Source of the DNA: Acidobacteriota bacterium
GTDB lineage: Bacteria > Acidobacteriota > Blastocatellia > Pyrinomonadales > Pyrinomonadaceae
Length of the DNA stretch: 47,847 bases
Reading direction: 5' to 3'
NCBI GenBank assembly: GCA_018269005.1
Contig: JAFDVK010000020.1
Location: forward strand, 1-47,847
Below the pieces are notes generated by a model. It was not told the origin of the DNA and did no database searches. It saw only the letters and a list, made by a program, of their open reading frames with translations. How positions within the stretch are numbered: the first letter of the stretch is position 1; each line of letters begins with the position of its first letter. A program made the translations under genes and the position numbers. Of the stretch, positions 36,498-44,220 are shown piece by piece.

Positions 36498-37550
36498 ATG
36501 ATCGAAACAAATGGCTATGCGATCCACGAGGCTGGGACGGATTTTAAATCATTCAACTTTGAGCGTCGCGATGTCGGGCCGCACGATATCCTGATCGAAA
36601 TTCTATATGCCGGTATCTGTCACTCCGATATTCATCAGGCACGCGCCGAATGGGAGCCGATAATACCGTCAGTCTTTCCGATGGTTCCGGGGCATGAGAT
36701 CGTGGGCCGTGTCTCGCGGGTCGGAGCGAATGTAACGAAATTCAAAGACGGCGATCTGGCGGGTATAGGATGCTTTGTCGATTCTTGCCGTGACTGCCCC
36801 GCGTGCGAGGGCGGCATCGAGCAATATTGCATCAAGGGGAGCGCGCAGACCTACAACAGCACTGAGATGGATCGTGTAACGCCGACCTACGGCGGATATT
36901 CGAAAAATTACGTCGTTGACGAAAAGTACGCCCTGAAGGTGCAGGAAGGGCAGGATCTTAAGGGCGTTGCTCCGCTCCTGTGTGCCGGAATTACGACATA
37001 TTCGCCGCTTCGTCGATGGAAGGTCGGGCCTGGACAAAAGGTTGCGGTCGCCGGCCTCGGTGGACTCGGCCATATGGGCGTGAAGATCGCAGCGGCGATG
37101 GGTGCTGAGGTAACGGTATTGAGCACTTCGCCCACAAAAGAAAAGGACGCACGTGCCCTAGGTGCAACGTCGTTCCTCAACGTCCGTGATGAAGAGGCCG
37201 TCAAGGCCGCGAGAGGAAGATTCGACCTCCTGCTCGATACGATCTCGGCCGTACACGATTACGGGGCATATCTGAATATGGTCACACTCAATGGCGTGAT
37301 GGTCGTCGTCGGGATGCCGACCGAGTCTGTACCTTTCCACGCGGCTTCTCTGATCGGCGGCAACAAGGTGCTTGCCGGATCCTTGATCGGCGGCATTCCG
37401 GAGACGCAGGAGATGCTCGACTTTTGCGCCGAGCACAACATTACCTCGGATGTCGAAGTGATCGACCCAAGCCGAATTGCGGAGGCCTACGACCGTACCG
37501 TCAAGGCCGACGTGCGGTATAGGTTTGTGATCGATATGAAAAATGCATAG
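36498..37550 (+). CDS. Zinc-dependent alcohol dehydrogenase (NAD(P), YahK/CAD-like)
   Basis: 350 residues. Catalytic zinc ligands Cys41 (AGICHSDIH) and His66-Glu67 (PGHEIVG); structural zinc cysteines 97, 100, 103 and 111 (SCRDCPACEGGIEQYC); nucleotide site GLGGLGHMGVKIAAAMGAEV; conserved TYGGYSKNYVVDE. This pattern is that of broad-specificity aldehyde reductases such as YahK. It lies 27 bp after the GNAT gene, possibly in the same operon. It is not the aldehyde dehydrogenase needed for 2-aminomuconate semialdehyde. Confidence 0.92.
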   Translation: MIETNGYAIHEAGTDFKSFNFERRDVGPHDILIEILYAGICHSDIHQARAEWEPIIPSVFPMVPGHEIVGRVSRVGANVTKFKDGDLAGIGCFVDSCRDCPACEGGIEQYCIKGSAQTYNSTEMDRVTPTYGGYSKNYVVDEKYALKVQEGQDLKGVAPLLCAGITTYSPLRRWKVGPGQKVAVAGLGGLGHMGVKIAAAMGAEVTVLSTSPTKEKDARALGATSFLNVRDEEAVKAARGRFDLLLDTISAVHDYGAYLNMVTLNGVMVVVGMPTESVPFHAASLIGGNKVLAGSLIGGIPETQEMLDFCAEHNITSDVEVIDPSRIAEAYDRTVKADVRYRFVIDMKNA

Positions 37551-37557
37551 GGAGTCT

Positions 37558-38016
37558 GCCCACGAAAGGCACTAAAGGCACTAAATAAGTACCTCTTTAT
37601 GGCTGAGATCATCTATCGAGAAGAATCGTACAAGATCATGGGAGCCTGCTTTGAGGTGTATAAGGAGAAAGGCTGCGGATTTACTGAATCGGTTTATCAG
37701 GAATGTCTCCGGCTTGAATTTCAACGGCAAGGAATTCCATTCGTTGCTCAGCCGATCTTCGAATTGGAATACAAAGGAACGAAACTTGAGCAGTATTTCA
37801 AACCTGATTTGGTCTGTTTTGGCTCAATAATTGTCGAACTAAAGGCACTTTCAAAACTGATTGACGAACATCGTGCTCAGGCATTGAATTATCTTCACGC
37901 CACGAAGTTTCGGCTCTGCCTGCTGGTGAATTTTGGCCATCAGCCGAAAGTAGAGTACGAAAGGATCGTAGTCTAGAGCTCTTCTTTTTTTCGTGGTTTT
38001 CGTGTGTTTCGTGGGC
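37558..38016. mobile_element. GxxExxY cassette bounded by imperfect inverted repeats
   Basis: The left end starts GCCCACGAAAGGCACTAAA (from 37558); the reverse complement of the right end (38016 back to about 37986) starts GCCCACGAAACACACGAAA. The first ten bases are identical and the A-rich continuation is alike. The only gene inside is the GxxExxY gene. The ends sit close to the stop of the alcohol dehydrogenase gene and the start of the DUF1697 gene, as if inserted. No transposase is present. Confidence 0.5.
37599..37976 (+). CDS. GxxExxY family protein
   Basis: 125 residues, typical length. The name-giving motif is GCGFTESVYQECL (Gly-x-x-Glu-x-x-Tyr), followed by the family's FELEYKGTKLEQYFKPDLVC, IIVELKALSKL, HRAQALNYL and the C-terminal LLVNFG. 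The fold is thought to be restriction-endonuclease-like (the D-x-E-x-K pattern is seen in KPDLVCFGSIIVELKA). Function is unproven; related sequences occur in 23S rRNA intervening sequences and mobile settings. Here it is framed by inverted repeats. Confidence 0.93.
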   Translation: MAEIIYREESYKIMGACFEVYKEKGCGFTESVYQECLRLEFQRQGIPFVAQPIFELEYKGTKLEQYFKPDLVCFGSIIVELKALSKLIDEHRAQALNYLHATKFRLCLLVNFGHQPKVEYERIVV

Positions 38017-38027
38017 AATCACTTCTT

Positions 38028-38576
38028 ATGCGTTACCTTGCACTGCCGAGAGGCATAAATGTCTCCGGCAGCAACATGATAAAGATGACGGAACTCAAAG
38101 CGGCGCTCGAAACGCTCGGTTTTGAGAACGTCGTCACGTATATAAACAGCGGCAATGTGGCGTTCGATGTCAGCGGCCCGCACGTAAGTAAGGGCTTAGC
38201 TTTGGAGAAAGAACTCATCGGCGAGATCTCTCCGATCTTAGAGAAGTTGGCCGGCAAACCCATAAGCGTAATGGTCCGCGAACAGATAGAGCTTACACGG
38301 ATAATTCAGAACAATCCGTTTGTGGGCCAGTTCGAAAGCCACAAGGAAATGCACGTGCTTTTCCTTAACGACAATGTCACCAAAGAAGCCAATGCATTCC
38401 TTGCCGAGAACGTGCCGCCGCCCGAGCGTTTTGCGGTCCACGGCCGCGAGATATATTGCCATCTGCCGATGGGCGTCGCCGATAGCTATCTCGGCCGCGG
38501 CACGTTCGAACGAAAACTAAAGATCGCCGTCACCGCCCGCAACTGGCGGACGGTCGAGAAACTTGCGACGCTTTAG
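38028..38576 (+). CDS. DUF1697 family protein
   Basis: 182 residues from the ATG at 38028 (MRYLALPRGINVSGSNMIKM); a GTG at 38004 lies inside the inverted repeat and is less likely. The family start LPRGINVSGSN-x-x-KM, LKAALETLGFENVVTYINSGNV and the C-terminal LGRGTFERKLKIAVTARNW are typical. The function of DUF1697 is not known. It is convergent with the methyltransferase gene; the stops are 3 bp apart. Confidence 0.92.
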   Translation: MRYLALPRGINVSGSNMIKMTELKAALETLGFENVVTYINSGNVAFDVSGPHVSKGLALEKELIGEISPILEKLAGKPISVMVREQIELTRIIQNNPFVGQFESHKEMHVLFLNDNVTKEANAFLAENVPPPERFAVHGREIYCHLPMGVADSYLGRGTFERKLKIAVTARNWRTVEKLATL

Positions 38577-38579
38577 GTC

Positions 38580-39650
38580 TTAAGGCCGAGCCTCTAGGAT
38601 CAGATTGAACGGCGTCTCTGTTGCACGCCGAAGCTCAGAGAAACCGCCCTGCAATACGACCTCGCGGAGCCTTGCCTCACCGGCCTGTGCTCCGAGGCCA
38701 AGCCCTACTTCTTGAGCCCGCGACGCTGGTGTACAGATGATAGTTGACGCCGAATAAAAGACGCGGCCAACGGGATTGTGGTTTTGCTGCCGGCTATCCG
38801 TCGCAAAAGGTTCGACGATCATCCAGGTTCCGTCTTCCTTTAAGGATCGCTTGACGTGCGCCGCAGCACCGACCGGGTCGCCCATATCATGCAGACAGTC
38901 GAAAAAAGTTACGAAGTCATATTCCGTTCCGGGAAAATCCTTCGAGGCGGCAACTTCGAACTTGACGCGATCATCGACACCGGCCGCCTTTGCCCTTTCT
39001 CTTGCTTTGTCGATCGAACCCGAATGATAGTCGAAACCGGTAAACTCAGAAGCCGGATACGCCTCGGCCATTATTATCGTCGAGGCACCAAAGCCGCACC
39101 CGACATCCGCAACCTTCGCGCCGGATCTGAGTTTCGCCTCGACCCCGTCGAGCGCCGGTATCCATTCCTTGATAAGATGCGCGTTGTAGCCCGGGCGAAA
39201 GAATAATTCCGTTCCGCAGAAAAGATCGGAGTCGTGTTCGTGCCAGCCGAGCCCTTCGCCGGTTTTGAAACGCTCCGCAACGGTCGGCACCGAACGCAAG
39301 GCGGCAACCGCCAATAGGAACGCACCGGGCACATGAACCGGACTCTCATCGCTTGCCATAATGAAAGACTGTTCGTCGGTCATATAGTAACTTTCCGCTT
39401 CCGCGTCATAGCAAATATATCCGCTCGCCGCATTTGCGTTCAGCCACTCGAGAAGATAGCGTTCATTGGCGCCTGTGCGGGCAGCCAGCTGCGACGCCGT
39501 AATGCGTTCGTTCGGCGTGGCCATCGCCTTGTATAGTCCAAGTTTTTCACCGATCACGATCGGCCCTGCACTAATTGCTGCGCCAAGATCAGAGACGAAC
39601 TTACCCAAAAGTTCATTTAGCTTGCTTTCGTTTATATTCAGTGCTGTCAT
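38580..39650 (-). CDS. Class I SAM-dependent methyltransferase with N-terminal winged helix
   Basis: 356 residues from the ATG at 39650, chosen for the perfect GAGGAGG 6 nt upstream; the frame is open to 39788 without support. The N-terminal part (about 20-110) looks like the winged-helix dimerisation domain of O-methyltransferase-like enzymes (TASQLAARTGANERYLLEWL). SAM motif VADVGCGFGAST lies near residue 190, then EFTGFDYHSGSIDKAR and TFFDCLHDMGDP. The substrate is unknown. It is divergent from the 3-hydroxyanthranilate dioxygenase gene. Confidence 0.9.
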   Translation of the reverse strand: MTALNINESKLNELLGKFVSDLGAAISAGPIVIGEKLGLYKAMATPNERITASQLAARTGANERYLLEWLNANAASGYICYDAEAESYYMTDEQSFIMASDESPVHVPGAFLLAVAALRSVPTVAERFKTGEGLGWHEHDSDLFCGTELFFRPGYNAHLIKEWIPALDGVEAKLRSGAKVADVGCGFGASTIIMAEAYPASEFTGFDYHSGSIDKARERAKAAGVDDRVKFEVAASKDFPGTEYDFVTFFDCLHDMGDPVGAAAHVKRSLKEDGTWMIVEPFATDSRQQNHNPVGRVFYSASTIICTPASRAQEVGLGLGAQAGEARLREVVLQGGFSELRRATETPFNLILEARP

Positions 39651-39768
39651 TGCTTCCTCCTCGCAAGAGATCAAAAGATCCGCGTGGAAGACCCAAAGAA
39701 CATCCGACACCTTTTCGTTGTGGAATATCGCTATAATAGCGCCGATTCTTGCGAAATCAACGTCAATT

Positions 39769-39816
39769 CGGCCTCGCTTCAACTTCAAACAACATATGGA
39801 CGCGCATCGGCATTTG
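39769..39816 (+). repeat. Degenerate partial copy of the 5' end of the hydroxyanthranilate dioxygenase gene
   Basis: Bases 39775-39816 read in one frame as FNFKQHMDAHRHLH, and the real gene reads FNFKQWINEHRHLL from about 39903. The DNA agrees closely over about 45 bp at an offset of about 128 bp, most clearly in GCATCGGCATTTGC. After that the copy diverges and stops. It looks like a relic of a tandem duplication upstream of the functional gene. Confidence 0.65.
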
Positions 39817-39888
39817 CACTTTGCAACAAACCCACGAAAGGCTCCTACCTGGGGCCATTTTTCTTGAAGGTTGGTGTATTATTCAGGT

Positions 39889-40410
39889 ATGATCAGACGC
39901 CCGTTCAATTTCAAACAATGGATCAACGAGCATCGGCATTTGCTGAAGCCGCCGGTCGGGAACAGTTGCGTCTATGCGGATGACGATTTTATTGTGATGG
40001 TCGTCGGCGGGCCGAATTCGCGAAAGGATTATCATTGGGACGAAGGTGAAGAGCTTTTCTACCAGCTCGAAGGCGACATAAAGGTGCAGATACAGGAAGA
40101 AGGCAAACCTGTTGAGGTCCCGATCCGCGAAGGTGAAATGTTCCTCCTTCCGCCGCGGATACCGCACAATCCGATCCGCGGAGCAAACACGGTCGGCCTA
40201 GTTATCGAACGTAAACGCCGGACAGGCGAACTCGACGGCCTGATGTGGTTTTGTGAGAACTGCAACGCAAAACTCTACGAAGAATATTTCCAGCTCACCG
40301 ACATCGTCAATCAATTCCAAACCGTCTTCAAACGCTTCTACGGCTCGCTCGACCTTCGCACCTGCAATAAATGCAACTCAGTGATGGAACCGCCGCCGGT
40401 TGTTAGTTGA
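39889..40410 (+). CDS. nbaC: 3-hydroxyanthranilate 3,4-dioxygenase
   Basis: 173 residues from the ATG at 39889 (MIRRPFNFKQWINEHRHLLK). A non-haem iron cupin that opens the ring of 3-hydroxyanthranilate to 2-amino-3-carboxymuconate semialdehyde (ACMS). Iron ligands by position: His49, Glu55 (YHWDEGEELFY) and His93 (RIPHNPIR). The bacterial rubredoxin-like second metal site is intact: Cys122-x2-Cys125 and Cys159-x2-Cys162. TATTAT ends 6 nt before the ATG, so it may be leaderless. Product flow goes to the ACMS decarboxylase encoded about 3 kb to the right. Confidence 0.95.
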   Translation: MIRRPFNFKQWINEHRHLLKPPVGNSCVYADDDFIVMVVGGPNSRKDYHWDEGEELFYQLEGDIKVQIQEEGKPVEVPIREGEMFLLPPRIPHNPIRGANTVGLVIERKRRTGELDGLMWFCENCNAKLYEEYFQLTDIVNQFQTVFKRFYGSLDLRTCNKCNSVMEPPPVVS

Positions 40411-40434
40411 TAAATCTTGACATACATATATTAT
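40407..40434 (+). promoter_or_regulatory. Candidate promoter of the brnTA operon
   Basis: TTGATA (40407-40412) and TATTAT (40429-40434) are 16 nt apart, 11 nt before the BrnT ATG. The AT-rich stretch repeats ACATATA twice (within 40421-40441), a possible site for the ribbon-helix-helix antitoxin. A perfect TTGACA at 40417-40422 has no well-placed -10. Confidence 0.4.
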
Positions 40435-40445
40435 ACATATAAACT

Positions 40446-40712
40446 ATGTTCGTATGGGACGAATCGAAGCGGCAGCAAGTCATTATTGACCATAACGTCG
40501 ATTTCGAGCTGATACTTGATATCTTTGAAGATCCGTTCGCGATCTACAATGACGACCTCGGGCACTCCGAAACAGAACTCCGATACACCCTCGTCGGAAT
40601 GACCGTTAAATACGGACTTGTCTTTTTAGTCTTTACCTATGTTGACGAGAAGATCCGATTTATTACCGCCCGACGGGCAGAGAACTGGATGGTGAAAGAA
40701 TATGAGCGATGA
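40446..40712 (+). CDS. brnT: BrnT-family ribonuclease toxin
   Basis: 88 residues. Family text: FVWDESKRQQVIIDHNVDFE at the start, IFEDPFAIYNDDLGHSETE, RYTLVGMT, FTYVDEKIRFITARRAENW. The ending ISARRA-like FITARRAENWMVKEYE is diagnostic. BrnT is an RNase neutralised by BrnA, whose gene overlaps the last 11 bp. No Shine-Dalgarno sequence. The pair sits inside the kynurenine-gene area and probably came in as a unit. Confidence 0.9.
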   Translation: MFVWDESKRQQVIIDHNVDFELILDIFEDPFAIYNDDLGHSETELRYTLVGMTVKYGLVFLVFTYVDEKIRFITARRAENWMVKEYER

Positions 40713-41016
40713 TTTCGATGAAACGATCCTAGAGGATGAGGAAAGATTTAAGAAGCGTTTCAGAAGAATAGAACGGCCCGGTTTCATAGATAAGGCCATC
40801 AAGGATCATAAGAATCGCATTACCATCTATCTTGATAGGGACGTTATTGAACACTTCAAGTCAGAAGCCGAGAAAAGCCGCGTGGGTTACCAAACCTTGA
40901 TCAACCAAACCCTGCGTGCGTCGATACGAGACGTCGACGAGTCCGATCTGCTGGAAAAGCTACTGAAAGACAAGCGTGCGCTCAAACGCCTGAAAACAAG
41001 CTTGGAGACGGTGTGA
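40702..41016 (+). CDS. brnA: BrnA-type ribbon-helix-helix antitoxin
   Basis: 104 residues. An acidic N-terminus is followed by a ribbon-helix-helix domain at about 38-72: RITIYLDRDVIEHFKSEAEK, then GYQTLINQTLRASI. The long charged C-terminus would wrap the toxin. By family it neutralises BrnT and represses its own operon by DNA binding. Overlap with brnT is 11 bp. It has a longer tail than typical BrnA (usually about 80-95 residues), so it could also be called a CopG-like antitoxin. Confidence 0.85.
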   Translation: MSDDFDETILEDEERFKKRFRRIERPGFIDKAIKDHKNRITIYLDRDVIEHFKSEAEKSRVGYQTLINQTLRASIRDVDESDLLEKLLKDKRALKRLKTSLETV

Positions 41017-41083
41017 CCCGAAGATCCTTCGACCCGACTAGATAGCTACACCCTTTTCTATTCTCGCTTCTTGCAGTCAGTCA

Positions 41084-43048
41084 TCATTTCTTCCTCACGA
41101 CCGAGATCGTGATGCTCGACGGAAATTGCTTAGAGTGGTGGACGGCGTTGTTGGCGATGATGCCTTTTGTCTCGCTGTAATTGTCGCCGCCGGTGTTCAT
41201 GTTGCGGTCAAAGCGTGGGAAATTGCTTGACGATATTTCGATCCGCAGGCGATGGCCCGCGGCGAAATAGTTGCTTGTGGTCATCGGCTGGAACTTGAAT
41301 TTATAGACCTTGTTCGGTTCCATCCACGCGAGCGGTTTGTCGTAGCCGTCGCGGTAACGCATACGCTGGATGGTTTCGTCGAGGTTCCACGCTTTGCCGT
41401 TCTCGTCCACGTCGATGAGTTTCACGGTAAAGTCGGTGTCTTTGGCGCTTGATGAAACAAAGAGCGTGACATCGATCGGGCCGCTTAGCTCAAAGCCTTC
41501 CTTCAAAACGTCCGTCGTGTAAACAAGGATGTCGTCCCGCTCTTCCATCTTCGTCTGATCGAGCGAGCCGCCTTGAACGGCATTGCCTGTGCAGCAAACG
41601 TTGCCGCCGTAAGACGGGACGGGATTCATCGGGTCGTATGTGAATCGGTCGGGCGAGTCGGTCGCGGGCGAAGCCGATGTCAGCGATCCGTCGCCTTTAA
41701 GGCTGTTCGCCTTGCCGCCGCTCGAAAGATAGAACGTCATCGGCTCGGCACCGGCGGGTGGCCATTGGTCGGCGCTCTGCCATTTGTTGCTGCCCATCGT
41801 GAAGTATCGGACCTTCGGCCATCTCCTAATGTCGTTGCCTTCACGCTTGCCCTTTAGAAAATAATCGAACCAGCCATAGGTAAGTTCGCTGTAATTCAGC
41901 CGTGCGTCGCCGACGCTGCGCTCACCGACGATAGTGTTCTCGGTCGCCCTTGTGTAGCTGCAATGCAGCGTCGGTGCGATCACCGCGTACTGCTGATCGG
42001 CGATCTCAGGCCGTGCCGTCTTACGAACGTGGTTGTAAAGCGCAAGGTTCGGGCCGACCGATACGTCGTACCACGACATGAACCAAAATCCGGGGATGTT
42101 GATCTTCATATTGTCGTGGAAAAGGCCGCCCTTGTACCACGCAGGATCGTTCGGTGTTCGTTCGATCATCGCTCCGCCGGTCGAGTTCGGCATTTTGTCC
42201 GCGAAGATGCCCTTCGGCCCGTCAACCGCCTTCAAAATGTCCTTTACCGGCAGATGCCGAAGAGCCTGTGACCAATCGACACGCGGCGATTGCTGCGCGA
42301 GATCGAACGACTTCGAGGCGCGGATCAGCTCTTCCTGCGAGGTGTTCGCGGGGAACATCGGGCGAACCTGATTCTGCTCACCGTAGAGCCAAGCGATAAA
42401 CAGCATCTGGACCGCACCGCCGCGATACCAATTGCCCTGCTCGTAATACGGCCCGACGCGTCCGACGCCTGCGCCGAAACCTTGTGCGATCATCGTCGTG
42501 AACCCCGGCACATTCTGTGCCGCTACGCCCATCTGCCATTCCGCCGTGGACGAACAGCCGATCGTGCCGAGCTTGCCGTCGGACCATGGACGCGTCGTGA
42601 GATACTTGATCGCATCCTCGCCATCGGTAAGCGGCGGGCCGAGGATGTCGTAATTCCCTTCGGAGAAGAAATGCCCGCGTTCATTCATTATCACGTACGC
42701 GTAGCCGCGTTTTACCGCGTCGAGCACCGTCGTCATATCGCGAGGAGCACCGAGCCGAACGTCCCACCAGTTGAAGTTGTACGGCGTCCGCGAAAAGATC
42801 GTCGGATAATGAGAGCTGTTGTCCTTCGGGCGGTAGATATCGGCCTGTACGCGTGTGCCGTCCCGCATCGGGACCATCACCTTGCGGTCAATCACGGCTA
42901 TCGACTGAAGCTCGGCCTCGATCGCGTTTCGTTTAGCACGCAATGCCTCGGTGTCTGCGGTATTCGAAGGCGGTTGAGTGAGGCCAGTTGCGAAAGCCGC
43001 AAGGATCACAACGACAAGGGCGAAGGTTCTGGGAAGCGCGTATTTCAT
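41084..43048 (-). CDS. CocE/NonD-family (X-Pro dipeptidyl-peptidase S15-like) hydrolase, secreted
   Basis: 654 residues from the ATG at 43048, which has AGGAGA 5 nt upstream and starts a signal peptide ([19 protein letters not shown]). The alpha/beta-hydrolase domain has [16 protein letters not shown], the TIFSRTPYN segment and the nucleophile elbow [14 protein letters not shown] with the probable catalytic Ser. The C-terminal jelly-roll domain is seen in [27 protein letters not shown] and [19 protein letters not shown]. Such enzymes cleave acyl or amide bonds; the substrate is not predictable. It is not obviously part of the kynurenine route. Confidence 0.9.
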   Translation of the reverse strand: MKYALPRTFALVVVILAAFATGLTQPPSNTADTEALRAKRNAIEAELQSIAVIDRKVMVPMRDGTRVQADIYRPKDNSSHYPTIFSRTPYNFNWWDVRLGAPRDMTTVLDAVKRGYAYVIMNERGHFFSEGNYDILGPPLTDGEDAIKYLTTRPWSDGKLGTIGCSSTAEWQMGVAAQNVPGFTTMIAQGFGAGVGRVGPYYEQGNWYRGGAVQMLFIAWLYGEQNQVRPMFPANTSQEELIRASKSFDLAQQSPRVDWSQALRHLPVKDILKAVDGPKGIFADKMPNSTGGAMIERTPNDPAWYKGGLFHDNMKINIPGFWFMSWYDVSVGPNLALYNHVRKTARPEIADQQYAVIAPTLHCSYTRATENTIVGERSVGDARLNYSELTYGWFDYFLKGKREGNDIRRWPKVRYFTMGSNKWQSADQWPPAGAEPMTFYLSSGGKANSLKGDGSLTSASPATDSPDRFTYDPMNPVPSYGGNVCCTGNAVQGGSLDQTKMEERDDILVYTTDVLKEGFELSGPIDVTLFVSSSAKDTDFTVKLIDVDENGKAWNLDETIQRMRYRDGYDKPLAWMEPNKVYKFKFQPMTTSNYFAAGHRLRIEISSSNFPRFDRNMNTGGDNYSETKGIIANNAVHHSKQFPSSITISVVRKK

Positions 43049-43196
43049 CGATCTCTCCTGAGTTTTCAGTTGTTGGCGGTTCAACTAAATTCTAACGCCA
43101 CGATATCTGCTTTGACCAGCGGACAAGGCAAGAGTTCGTAATACGTTCGGTCGCCGCGATAAAAAGTTTCGGCGTTTTTCGGTTAGAATGAATGCG

Positions 43197-44213
43197 ATGC
43201 TAAAGATCGACGTTCACACGCACATCCTCCCGCGCAATATCCCTCACTGGAAAGAAACCTTCGGGTACGGCGGATTCATTCACTTGGATCACATCGATGA
43301 CTGCTCCGCGACAATGATGCGTGATGACGGCCATCGCTTTCGCGAGATACAGGACAACTGCTGGTCGGCCGAACGCCGCATCGAAGAATGTGATGCGGCG
43401 GGCGTCGATGTTCAGGTCCTTTCGACCGTGCCGGTGATGTTCAGCTATTGGGCAAAGCCGCAAGACGGAGCGACGATCGCGAAGTTCCTGAACGATGACA
43501 TCGCCGACCACGTCGCCCGTTTTCCGAAGCGTTTCGTTGCGCTCGCGACGCTGCCGATGCAGGCACCGGAGCTTGCCTTGAAGGAGCTGGAACGCTGTAA
43601 GGAGAACGGTTTTGCCGGGATCGAGATCGGCACGAACATCAATCAACTGAATCTCAGCGAACCGCAATTCTTCGAGATCTTCGCGGCGTGCGAACAGCTC
43701 GGAATGGCCGTGTTCGTGCATCCGTGGGAGATGATGGGGCAGGCCGACATGCAGAAATACTGGCTGCCGTGGCTCGTCGGTATGCCCGCCGAATCATCTC
43801 GTGCGATCTGCTCTCTGATCTTTTCCGGCGTGCTCGAAAAACTGCCGCGGCTCAGAATTTTGTTCGCTCACGGCGGCGGTTCGTTTCCCGCTACTATCGG
43901 ACGCATCGAACACGGATTCAATGTCCGGCCCGATCTCTGTGCGGTCGATAACCCGCACAGCCCGCGAAAATATCTCAACCGAATGTATTTCGATTCGCTT
44001 GTTCACGAGCGGTCAAAGCTCGAATTCCTGATCGCACTCGTAGGTTCGGACCAGATCGCACTCGGCAGCGATTATCCCTTCCCGCTCGGCGAAGAGACGC
44101 CCGGCAGCCTGATCGAATCGCTCGATCTCGACGACGCGATCAAGGAAATGCTGCTCCACGGTGCCGCCCTGAATTGGCTCGACCTCGACAAGGCGAACTT
44201 TCTCGATGCATAA
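43197..44213 (+). CDS. nbaD: 2-amino-3-carboxymuconate-6-semialdehyde decarboxylase (ACMSD)
   Basis: 338 residues from the ATG at 43197 (43188 adds three residues). An amidohydrolase-fold zinc enzyme that decarboxylates ACMS to 2-aminomuconate semialdehyde, diverting it from quinolinate. Zinc ligands: His7 and His9 ([10 protein letters not shown]), the His in [10 protein letters not shown] and Asp in [11 protein letters not shown]; the [11 protein letters not shown] and GRIEHGF segments are typical of ACMSD. TAGAAT ends 7 nt before the ATG, with no Shine-Dalgarno sequence. It is convergent with the PLP decarboxylase (7 bp between stops). Confidence 0.93.
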   Translation: MLKIDVHTHILPRNIPHWKETFGYGGFIHLDHIDDCSATMMRDDGHRFREIQDNCWSAERRIEECDAAGVDVQVLSTVPVMFSYWAKPQDGATIAKFLNDDIADHVARFPKRFVALATLPMQAPELALKELERCKENGFAGIEIGTNINQLNLSEPQFFEIFAACEQLGMAVFVHPWEMMGQADMQKYWLPWLVGMPAESSRAICSLIFSGVLEKLPRLRILFAHGGGSFPATIGRIEHGFNVRPDLCAVDNPHSPRKYLNRMYFDSLVHERSKLEFLIALVGSDQIALGSDYPFPLGEETPGSLIESLDLDDAIKEMLLHGAALNWLDLDKANFLDA

Positions 44214-44220
44214 AACCTCG

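Noticed and set aside
39466..39867. 133-codon plus-strand frame upstream of the dioxygenase gene
   Set aside because: Mostly the shadow of the methyltransferase; only its end (FNFKQHMDAHRHL) is meaningful, as a relic of the dioxygenase start.
40417..40422. Perfect TTGACA upstream of brnT as the -35 box
   Set aside because: No -10 box at 16-18 nt: the only candidate at 15 nt (TATAAA, 40438-40443) would place the transcript start inside the gene. TTGATA with TATTAT fits better.
42290..43141. 283-codon plus-strand frame opposite the CocE-type hydrolase
   Set aside because: Arg/His-rich shadow of a gene with all family motifs on the other strand.
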